Of a stretch of 64,000 nucleotides of DNA, positions 55,441 to 64,000 are shown in pieces. This DNA is from Collimonas sp. OK412 (lineage in GTDB: Bacteria > Pseudomonadota > Gammaproteobacteria > Burkholderiales > Burkholderiaceae_D). The stretch's first letter is position 1; every line of letters starts with the position of its first letter. Under the pieces are notes generated by a model. That model was not told where the DNA came from and made no database searches. It saw only the letters and a program-made list of their open reading frames with translations. The stretch lies in assembly GCF_900112135.1 (NCBI RefSeq), contig NZ_FOLC01000007.1, positions 186,001 to 250,000 of the forward strand, written 5' to 3'. Made by a program: the position numbers and the translations under genes.

Positions 55441-55462
55441 CCCATTCTGTCAAGGCCACTAT

Positions 55463-56542
55463 ATGAGCATTCGGCTAAAAGAACTGGTCGAAAGCTTGGG
55501 TGGCCAACTGATCGGTGATGCGGATACCCGGGTATCCGGCATCGCGCCGTTGAGCGACGCCAGCGCATCACAGATCACCTTCTTGTCCAATCCCAAGTTT
55601 CGGCCCCAGGCCGCGCAAACGCAGGCGGCCGCCATTATCCTGTCCGCGGCGGACGATGCGGCGATCGGCGCCGATTATCGCGGTGCACGGATTGTCGCCG
55701 CCAATCCTTATGCGTATTTCGCGCTGGCGGCGCAGTTTTTTGCTGCAAAAAACGCTATTCCGGTGGCGCCTGGAATCCATCCGGCAGCCAGCGTCGATCC
55801 TGCCGCCCAGGTCGCGGCGACCGCCTATGTCGGCGCCAACGCGGTCGTCGGCGCCGGCGCCACGATCGGCGAACATGTGAGCCTGGGAGCCGGCTGCGTG
55901 ATCGGCCGCGGGGTCAGCATCGGCGCGGGCAGCCTGCTGCATCCCAACGTCACGGTTTATGACGCCTGCCAGATCGGCCAGCGCGCCATTATCCATTCTG
56001 GCGTTGTCATCGGCGCCGACGGTTTCGGTTTTGCCAATGACGGCGGGACCTGGGTCAAGATTCCCCAGACCGGCCGGGTGCTGATCGGCGACGACGTCGA
56101 AATCGGCGCCAACACCACCATCGACCGCGGCGCCCTGGCCGACACCGTGATAGAAGAAGGGGTCAAGCTGGACAACCAGATCCAGATCGCCCATAACTGC
56201 CATATCGGCGCCCATACCGCGATTGCAGCTTGCGCCGGGATTGCCGGCAGCGCCAGGATCGGCAAATTTTGCTCGATAGGCGGGGCGGCGATGATCCACG
56301 GCCACATTACCATCGTCGATCATGTGCATGTGTCAGCGGGTACGCTGGCGTTGCGCTCGATCTCCGAGCCAGGCCAATACACCGGTTTCTACCCGATTGC
56401 CAAGCATGGCGAATGGGAAAAATCTGCTGCCTTGGTGCGCAATCTGAATACAATGCGTGAGAAAATCCGGGCTCTGGAAAAATCCATTAAACAGCTCATC
56501 GAACAGTTACCGCAACAGGTTACCCAAAAAGATAATGAATAG
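55463..56542 (+). CDS. lpxD: LpxD, UDP-3-O-(3-hydroxyacyl)glucosamine N-acyltransferase
   Basis: A 359-residue trimeric acyltransferase, third step of lipid A synthesis. The N-terminal uridine-binding domain covers about 1-100, the left-handed beta-helix of hexapeptide repeats about 105-310, and a C-terminal helix with coiled-coil character ([20 protein letters not shown]) completes it. [17 protein letters not shown] and [14 protein letters not shown] contain the catalytic-region histidine. Its end overlaps the fabZ start by eight bases. Confidence 0.95.
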   Translation: MSIRLKELVESLGGQLIGDADTRVSGIAPLSDASASQITFLSNPKFRPQAAQTQAAAIILSAADDAAIGADYRGARIVAANPYAYFALAAQFFAAKNAIPVAPGIHPAASVDPAAQVAATAYVGANAVVGAGATIGEHVSLGAGCVIGRGVSIGAGSLLHPNVTVYDACQIGQRAIIHSGVVIGADGFGFANDGGTWVKIPQTGRVLIGDDVEIGANTTIDRGALADTVIEEGVKLDNQIQIAHNCHIGAHTAIAACAGIAGSARIGKFCSIGGAAMIHGHITIVDHVHVSAGTLALRSISEPGQYTGFYPIAKHGEWEKSAALVRNLNTMREKIRALEKSIKQLIEQLPQQVTQKDNE

Positions 56543-57041
56543 TCCAAACCAAACGCTAGACATCAACCAGATCAAGACCTACCTGCCGCACCGTTATCCG
56601 CTGCTGCTGGTTGACCGCGTATTGAATTGGGAAAGCGGCAAGTCGATCACGGCGATCAAGAATGTCACCATCAATGAAGAATTCTTCAATGGCCATTTTC
56701 CCAACAAGCCGGTGATGCCTGGCGTCCTGACCATCGAAGCGCTGGCGCAAACCGCTGCCTTGCTGTCGTTCCTGACCGAAGGCCGCAAGCCGGATGAAAA
56801 TACCGTGGTGTACTTCCTCGGCATCGACAAGGCCCGTTTCCGCCGCCCGGTCGAACCAGGCGACCAGATCAAGCTGGAAGTCGAGATCGTGCGCGTCGTG
56901 CGTGGCATCTGGAAATACAAGGCTGTCGCCAGCGTCGACGGCGAGATGGCGGTAGAAGCCGAATTCATGTGCACCATGCGCACCGCGGTCAGTCCCGGCG
57001 CTGCTGCGACTGTGGTGGTGGATGCCAGCCCGTCAGAGTGA
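56535..57041 (+). CDS. fabZ: FabZ, (3R)-hydroxyacyl-ACP dehydratase
   Basis: A 168-residue hotdog-fold dehydratase of fatty acid synthesis. The ATG at 56535 ([20 protein letters not shown]) overlaps lpxD by eight bases. Catalytic His54 lies in [14 protein letters not shown] and Glu68 in LTIEALAQ. The C-terminus is about 15 residues longer than in E. coli ([18 protein letters not shown]). FabZ competes with LpxA/LpxD for hydroxyacyl-ACP, which explains the shared operon. Confidence 0.96.
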   Translation: MNSPNQTLDINQIKTYLPHRYPLLLVDRVLNWESGKSITAIKNVTINEEFFNGHFPNKPVMPGVLTIEALAQTAALLSFLTEGRKPDENTVVYFLGIDKARFRRPVEPGDQIKLEVEIVRVVRGIWKYKAVASVDGEMAVEAEFMCTMRTAVSPGAAATVVVDASPSE

Positions 57042-57045
57042 TCCC

Positions 57046-57834
57046 ATGACGCGCATTCACCCTACAGCTGTCATCGATCCCAAGGCATCCCTCGACAGTT
57101 CGGTGGAAGTCGGCGCCTATGCGGTGATCGGCCCCCATGTAACCATCGGCGCCGGCAGCAAGATCGGTCCGCATGCCGTGATCGAAGGGCATACCGCGAT
57201 CGGCCGCGATAACGCGATTTTCCAGTTCGGTTCGATCGGCGCCGTGCCGCAAGACAAGAAGTACGCCGGCGAGCCGACCCGGCTGGAGATCGGCGACCGC
57301 AACACCATCCGCGAATTCGTCACCCTCAATCTCGGCACCGTCCAGGATGGCGGCGTCACCCGTATCGGCGACGACAACTGGGTGATGGCCTATGTCCACG
57401 TGGCGCATGACTGCCAGATCGGCAGCAATACCACGATCGCCAATAACGCGACGCTGGCGGGCCATGTGCACATTGGCGACTGGGTGCTGCTTGGCGGTTT
57501 TACCACCGTACACCAGTTTTGCCGCATCGGCGCCCATGCGATGACGGCTTTCACCGCTGCCGTCAGCCAGGATGTTCCGCCGTTCGTGACCGCCGCCGGC
57601 AATCGCGCCGAACCCGCGGGCATCAACAGCGAAGGTTTGCGGCGGCGCGGTTTCAGCAGCGAGCAGATCATGGCGATCAAGCGCGCCTACCGCACCATTT
57701 ACCGCTCCGGCCTGGCGCTGGAAGACGCCATGGCGGCGCTGGAACAGGAAGAGTCGAAAGCGCCGGCATCTGCTGCAGACCTGAAGTTGATGCGTGATTT
57801 CATTGCCGGCTCTACGCGTGGCATCATCCGCTGA
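57046..57834 (+). CDS. lpxA: LpxA, UDP-N-acetylglucosamine acyltransferase
   Basis: A 262-residue enzyme for the first step of lipid A synthesis. ATG 57046 ([20 protein letters not shown]) is the family N-terminus. A beta-helix of hexapeptide repeats covers residues 1-190, with catalytic His in [12 protein letters not shown] near residue 124 and [17 protein letters not shown] near residue 160. A helical C-terminal domain follows ([18 protein letters not shown]). It is four bases after fabZ and two before lpxB. Confidence 0.96.
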   Translation: MTRIHPTAVIDPKASLDSSVEVGAYAVIGPHVTIGAGSKIGPHAVIEGHTAIGRDNAIFQFGSIGAVPQDKKYAGEPTRLEIGDRNTIREFVTLNLGTVQDGGVTRIGDDNWVMAYVHVAHDCQIGSNTTIANNATLAGHVHIGDWVLLGGFTTVHQFCRIGAHAMTAFTAAVSQDVPPFVTAAGNRAEPAGINSEGLRRRGFSSEQIMAIKRAYRTIYRSGLALEDAMAALEQEESKAPASAADLKLMRDFIAGSTRGIIR

Positions 57835-57836
57835 AC

Positions 57837-59024
57837 ATGGCGGACGCTGACGCCAACGTAGCCATCGCCATGGTCGCCGGAGAAACCTCCGGCGATTTGC
57901 TTGCCAGCCGCCTGTTGTCCGGCCTGCGTCCGCACCTGCCGGATGCGCGCATGTACGGCATCGGCGGCGCCAAGATGGCGGAGTACGGTTTTGTCAGCGA
58001 CTGGCCGATGGAAAAGCTGTCGGTCAACGGTTTGTTCGAAGTGCTGGCCCACTACCGCGAGCTCAAGGGCATCCAGGTCGCGTTGCGCGACCGCCTGCTG
58101 GCGGAGAAGCCGAATGTATTCATCGGCGTCGACGCCCCGGATTTCAATTTCGGCCTGGAAGCGCAACTGCGCCAGGCCGGCATTCCCACCGTGCATTTCA
58201 TCGGCCCGTCGATCTGGGCCTGGCGCGGCGGACGCATCAAGAAGATTGCGCGTGCGGCGTCGCACATGCTGGTCATCTTCCCGTTTGAAGAAGAAATCTA
58301 TCGCAAGGCCGGCATCCCGGTGACCTACGTCGGCCATCCGCTGGCGCAAGTGATCCCGATGGTGCCCGATGTCGCCGCGGCCCGCAGCGCGCTCGGCCTG
58401 CCGGCCGCCGGCCGGGTAGTGGCGATCATGCCCGGCAGCCGCATGGGTGAGCTGAAACATAACACGATAGCTTTTGTGCAAGCTGCCGCGATACTGGCGC
58501 AGCGCGATCCCGGCATGCGCTTCATCGCGCCAATGGCTGGAGAAAAGCAGAGCAAGCTGTTTAGCGAACTGGTCAGCCAGGCCGGTCTGCAAGACTTGCC
58601 TATCCAGTTGCTGGACGGGCAATCGCATACGGCAATGGCGGCCGCCGATGCGGTGCTGGTGGCCTCCGGCACCGCATCGCTGGAAGTCGCCTTGTACAAG
58701 AAACCTATGGTGATCGCCTATAAAATGATGCGCGCCACCTGGGAAATCCTGCGCCACATGAGCTACCAGCCGTGGATAGGTTTGCCGAATATCCTGGCGC
58801 GCGAATTCCTGGTGCCGGAACTGCTGCAGCATAATGCGACACCGCAGGCGCTGGCGGACGCGCTCTGGCAGCAGCTGGAGGATCCGGCGCGCCAGGAGAT
58901 GCTGCGGCAGCGCTTCACCGACATGCATCACACCCTGCTGCGCGATACCGCCGGCGAAAGCGCGCAAGCCGTGCTGCAAGTGATTGAACAACATAAACGT
59001 CCATCCGGACTTTCGCCGGCCTGA
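57837..59024 (+). CDS. lpxB: LpxB, lipid-A-disaccharide synthase
   Basis: A 395-residue GT-B (family GT19) glycosyltransferase that joins UDP-2,3-diacylglucosamine with lipid [21 protein letters not shown] near residue 10, [13 protein letters not shown] near residue 95, [14 protein letters not shown] near residue 122 and the late [11 protein letters not shown] near residue 278 are family landmarks. It lies two bases after lpxA. Confidence 0.95.
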   Translation: MADADANVAIAMVAGETSGDLLASRLLSGLRPHLPDARMYGIGGAKMAEYGFVSDWPMEKLSVNGLFEVLAHYRELKGIQVALRDRLLAEKPNVFIGVDAPDFNFGLEAQLRQAGIPTVHFIGPSIWAWRGGRIKKIARAASHMLVIFPFEEEIYRKAGIPVTYVGHPLAQVIPMVPDVAAARSALGLPAAGRVVAIMPGSRMGELKHNTIAFVQAAAILAQRDPGMRFIAPMAGEKQSKLFSELVSQAGLQDLPIQLLDGQSHTAMAAADAVLVASGTASLEVALYKKPMVIAYKMMRATWEILRHMSYQPWIGLPNILAREFLVPELLQHNATPQALADALWQQLEDPARQEMLRQRFTDMHHTLLRDTAGESAQAVLQVIEQHKRPSGLSPA

Positions 59025-59052
59025 TCCGGCGTACTACTTGGTACTGAACGCC

Positions 59053-59682
59053 GTGAGCCCATCCGACCAGAATCTCTCTCTCTTCACCTACGACGGCGAA
59101 ACCATTTGCGGCGTCGACGAGGCCGGCCGCGGCCCCTTGGCCGGACCGGTGTTTGCCGCCGCCGTGATACTCGATCCGGCGCGGCCGATCAGCGGCTTGC
59201 GCGATTCGAAGAAACTGACCGCCGAACGGCGTGAACTGCTGGCGGTGGAAATCAAGGCCAATGCACTAGCGTGGGCCATCGCCGAATGCTCCGAAGCGGA
59301 GATCGATAAGCTCAACATATTGCAGGCAACCATGCTGGCGATGCGGCGCGCGGTGGAAGGACTGTCCATGCAGCCGACGCTGGCGCTGATCGACGGCAAC
59401 CGCTGTCCGCAGCTCAGCATCCGCTCCGAGGCCATCGTCAAGGGCGACGACAAGGTGCAGGCCATTTCGGCAGCCTCGATTCTCGCCAAGACCGCGCGCG
59501 ACGCCGCGCTGCAGGTGTTGCACGCGCAATATCCGCACTACGCTTTCGACCAGCACAAAGGTTATCCGACGGCGCTGCACATGGAACGGCTGCGCCTGCA
59601 TGGCGTGTCGCCGGTGCACCGCAAATCCTATGCGCCGGTGCGGGCTCTGCTGGCGCTGGATATCGATGGGGCGGCGGCATGA
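59053..59682 (+). CDS. rnhB: Ribonuclease HII
   Basis: A 209-residue enzyme from GTG 59053 ([20 protein letters not shown]); earlier in-frame starts would fall inside or beside the lpxB end. The [19 protein letters not shown] motif holds the first catalytic Asp-Glu pair. LIDGNRCP carries the next Asp, and [13 protein letters not shown] plus DQHKGYPT are also typical. It removes ribonucleotides and RNA primers from RNA:DNA hybrids. The lpxB-rnhB order is conserved. Confidence 0.93.
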   Translation: MSPSDQNLSLFTYDGETICGVDEAGRGPLAGPVFAAAVILDPARPISGLRDSKKLTAERRELLAVEIKANALAWAIAECSEAEIDKLNILQATMLAMRRAVEGLSMQPTLALIDGNRCPQLSIRSEAIVKGDDKVQAISAASILAKTARDAALQVLHAQYPHYAFDQHKGYPTALHMERLRLHGVSPVHRKSYAPVRALLALDIDGAAA

Positions 59683-60464
59683 AAAGCATCACCTCGTCCG
59701 CCAATCCTTTGTACAAGGAACTGAAGCAGCTGGCGACCAGCGCCCAGGCCAGGCGCAAGGCGGGCCGTACGCTGCTGGACGGGATCCACCTGGCCGAAGC
59801 GTATTTGCAGAGCGGCGCCAGGCCGGTGTTGTGCGTCGCCAGCGAAACCGCGCTGACGCATGCCGAAGCGGCTGCGGTGATCCGGCAATGCCAGGCCGAG
59901 GCGGTGCAATGCGTGCTGCTGCCGGACGGCCAGTACCAGGCGCTGAGCCAGGTCGAGCACGGCGTCGGCCTGCTGTTTGTGGTTGAAACGCCGAAAGCGG
60001 CGGCGCCGGCCGCATTGACCCAGTCGGCCGTGCTGCTCGACAACCTGCAGGACCCGGGCAACCTCGGTTCCATCCTGCGCAGCGCTGCGGCCGCAGGCAT
60101 CCGGCAGATCTATTGTTCAGAAGGCAGCGCATCTGCCTGGTCGCCCAAGGTGCTGCGGGCGGGCATGGGCGCGCATTTCATCCTGGACATCTTCGAAGGC
60201 GTTGACCTGGCGGCCCTGATGGCGACAGCGCAGATACCGGTGCTTGCCACCAGTTCGTATGCGACGCAAAGCATCTACCAGGCTGACCTGCACGGAGAAC
60301 TGGCGTGGCTGTTCGGCCATGAAGGGCAGGGCGTCGCGGAAGATTTGCTGCAACTGGCCAGCCAGCAAGTCGTGATTCCGCATCGCGGGCAGATGGAGTC
60401 GCTGAATGTTGCCGCTGCGGCGGCGGTATGTTTTTTCGAGCAGCTGCGCCAGGCGCTGGATTGA
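59679..60464 (+). CDS. SpoU/TrmH-family RNA 2'-O-methyltransferase
   Basis: A 261-residue SPOUT methyltransferase. An N-terminal substrate-binding domain covers about 1-95 ([16 protein letters not shown]). The three SpoU motifs are visible: [20 protein letters not shown] near residue 115, [11 protein letters not shown] near residue 208 and [20 protein letters not shown] near residue 230, which forms the knot that binds S-adenosylmethionine. The N-terminal type resembles 23S rRNA (RlmB/TsnR-like) enzymes, but the modified base is not certain. It overlaps rnhB by four bases and converges on ppsR. Confidence 0.88.
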   Translation: MKSITSSANPLYKELKQLATSAQARRKAGRTLLDGIHLAEAYLQSGARPVLCVASETALTHAEAAAVIRQCQAEAVQCVLLPDGQYQALSQVEHGVGLLFVVETPKAAAPAALTQSAVLLDNLQDPGNLGSILRSAAAAGIRQIYCSEGSASAWSPKVLRAGMGAHFILDIFEGVDLAALMATAQIPVLATSSYATQSIYQADLHGELAWLFGHEGQGVAEDLLQLASQQVVIPHRGQMESLNVAAAAAVCFFEQLRQALD

Positions 60465-60489
60465 GCAGGCCGGCTGTCCCGGCCCCTGC

Positions 60490-61338
60490 TTAGAAAGTCC
60501 GCATATCCGGCTTGATGTCCTGCAGGATCGTCGCCGCGATTTCTTCGATCGATTTGGTGGTCGACGACATCCAGCGTATCCCTTCGCGCCGCATGATTTT
60601 TTCCGCTTCATTCACTTCATAACGGCAATTTGCCAGCGCGGCGTATTTGCTGCCCGGACGGCGTTCATTGCGGATTTCCGACAGGCGGTCGGCCGCGATG
60701 GTCAGGCCGAAAATCTTTTGCTTGAATGGCAACAGGCCGCTGGGAAGCTTGTCGCGCTCGAAATCCTCTGGGATCAAAGGATAGTTGGCGGCCTTGACGC
60801 CGAACTGCATCGCCAGGTACAGGCTGGTAGGAGTCTTGCCTGAACGGGAGACGCCGACCAGGATAACGTCGGCGTCGGCCAGGTTCTTGTGCGACTGGCC
60901 ATCGTCATGCGCCAGCGAAAAATTGATGGCTTCGATCCGGTTCTTGTATTCGTCGGTATTGGCCGTGTTATGGCTGCGGCCGATGGTGTGGGTGGACTTG
61001 ACGCCCAGCTCCCGCTCCAGCGGTTCGACAAAAGTCTGGAACAGGTCCATATGCATGGCTTTGGCCTGCTGGATGACTTTTGACAAGTCGGCCTTGACCA
61101 GCGTTGAAAACACGATAGGCAATTTGCCGTCCGCCACGCATGCTTCATTGATCTTGCGGGTGGCGTCGTAGGCTTTGTCCAGGGTGTCGATGAAGGGCAG
61201 GCGCACCTGCTTGAAGCGCAGCTCGAACTGGGTCAGCACCGAATGGCCGAAGGTTTCGGCGGTGATGCCGGTGCCGTCGGAAACAAAGAAGACGGTGCGG
61301 TGGGCAGGAACCAGCGGTGCAGGAGCGGCATCTAGCAT
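60490..61338 (-). CDS. ppsR: PpsR, PEP synthase regulatory kinase/phosphorylase (DUF299)
   Basis: 282 residues from ATG 61338 ([20 protein letters not shown]); the frame extends 17 hydrophobic codons upstream, without a plausible ribosome site. The N-terminal [20 protein letters not shown] is a family signature, and the P-loop [15 protein letters not shown] is near residue 155. The family inactivates PEP synthase by ADP-dependent phosphorylation and reactivates it by Pi-dependent dephosphorylation. It is divergent from its target gene ppsA, which supports the assignment. Confidence 0.95.
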   Translation of the reverse strand: MLDAAPAPLVPAHRTVFFVSDGTGITAETFGHSVLTQFELRFKQVRLPFIDTLDKAYDATRKINEACVADGKLPIVFSTLVKADLSKVIQQAKAMHMDLFQTFVEPLERELGVKSTHTIGRSHNTANTDEYKNRIEAINFSLAHDDGQSHKNLADADVILVGVSRSGKTPTSLYLAMQFGVKAANYPLIPEDFERDKLPSGLLPFKQKIFGLTIAADRLSEIRNERRPGSKYAALANCRYEVNEAEKIMRREGIRWMSSTTKSIEEIAATILQDIKPDMRTF

Positions 61339-61601
61339 AATGTTGTCGAAAATAAAGTAAAAAATAAAAAGCAAGGCGTTGCCCGGCAACTGCGGCGGCG
61401 CCCGTGGGGCCGCCGAACTTTTAACTGAACACGGACTCTAGCCTGCTGACGGCTACGTGCTGCCTTGTGCGCCTGTGAACGCTAAATTGGCATAAAATGG
61501 CAGCCAACTGAATATTTGAAGCTACCTGACGAAGAATAACAAAAAGCCAAGGGCGGCGAAGGCAATTGTGAAGATTTCTTATCATCAAACTAGAGGTTGT
61601 T
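61339..61601. promoter_or_regulatory. ppsR-ppsA divergent spacer with two tandem hairpins
   Basis: 263 bp with no gene. A small hairpin GTTGC/GCAAC (61378-61390) is followed by CGGCGGC (61393-61399) pairing with GCCGCCG (61409-61415) on a nine-base loop, then AACTTTTAACT. These lie 40-80 bases upstream of ppsR on its leader side. AGAGG before 61602 is the ppsA ribosome site. No confident -10/-35 pair was found. Confidence 0.4.

Positions 61602-64000
<2,399 letters not shown>

Noticed and set aside
60465-60493. A GC hairpin between convergent TrmH-like and ppsR genes.
   Set aside because: The stem is interrupted by a CC bulge and lacks T-runs on both strands; too weak to call.

Overview
The window looks like chromosome of a betaproteobacterium in the Burkholderiales, most likely an Oxalobacteraceae member (Collimonas/Herbaspirillum/Janthinobacterium-like). 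Reasons: two classical Burkholderiales general porins, a paired cphA'/cphA cyanophycin synthetase locus with its associated ABC transporter and DUF1854 gene, a ChvE-GguAB sugar uptake operon joined to oxidative pentose genes, and the core block map-glnD // rpsB-tsf-pyrH-frr-uppS-cdsA-dxr-rseP-bamA-skp-lpxD-fabZ-lpxA-lpxB-rnhB. The genus is inferred from gene content, not from a search. I see no insertion sequence, phage, CRISPR array, tRNA or rRNA gene. Apart from ppsA, which runs off the right edge, the genes look intact.

Layout. (1) 1-3.5 kb: a porin, then a divergent YeiH-type transporter and YeiE-type LysR regulator. (2) 3.5-17.3 kb: pentose/galactose module. ChvE-GguA-GguB imports the sugar; an SDR dehydrogenase, a lactonase, an IlvD/Edd-type arabonate dehydratase, a GguC/AraD1 protein and a dioxovalerate dehydrogenase would oxidise it to 2-oxoglutarate. 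A GbpR-like regulator, a second porin and an unrelated TsdA-like dihaem cytochrome lie inside this module. The chvE and gbpR/porin promoter regions share an exact 11-bp motif, probably the regulator's operator. (3) 17.3-20.1 kb: an orphan fimbrial-type protein and a FUSC membrane protein. (4) 20.2-29.8 kb: the Kdp potassium system, with a recognisable KdpE box, an extra 35-codon small membrane ORF, KdpF, A, B, C, a TorF-family outer-membrane protein, then KdpD and KdpE. (5) 29.8-32.2 kb: cupin, NTF2-like and MFS efflux genes, with an intrinsic terminator against the MFS start. (6) 32.2-40.1 kb: the cyanophycin locus. CphA' and CphA have reciprocally degenerate domains and are separated by a strong terminator; an ABC protein with an N-terminal PH-like segment and zinc ribbon, plus DUF1854, is transcribed divergently. 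(7) 40.1-44.3 kb: a pseudouridine synthase, GlnD (PII uridylyltransferase) and methionine aminopeptidase. (8) 44.4-60.5 kb: the housekeeping block for translation, isoprenoid/phospholipid synthesis, outer-membrane assembly and lipid A. (9) 60.5-64 kb: divergent ppsR and ppsA, the PEP synthase and its regulatory kinase/phosphotransferase.

The region most worth a second look is 32.2-40.1 kb. The long CphA has a complete ligase core but a degenerate N-domain metal motif, while the short CphA' keeps that motif and lacks the C-terminal ligase lobe and its DHLG motif. This suggests two complementary proteins. Several RNA hairpins also lie inside operons (chvE/gguA, gguB/araC, kdpA/kdpB, cphA'/cphA, before the MFS gene) and may set unequal expression of co-transcribed genes.
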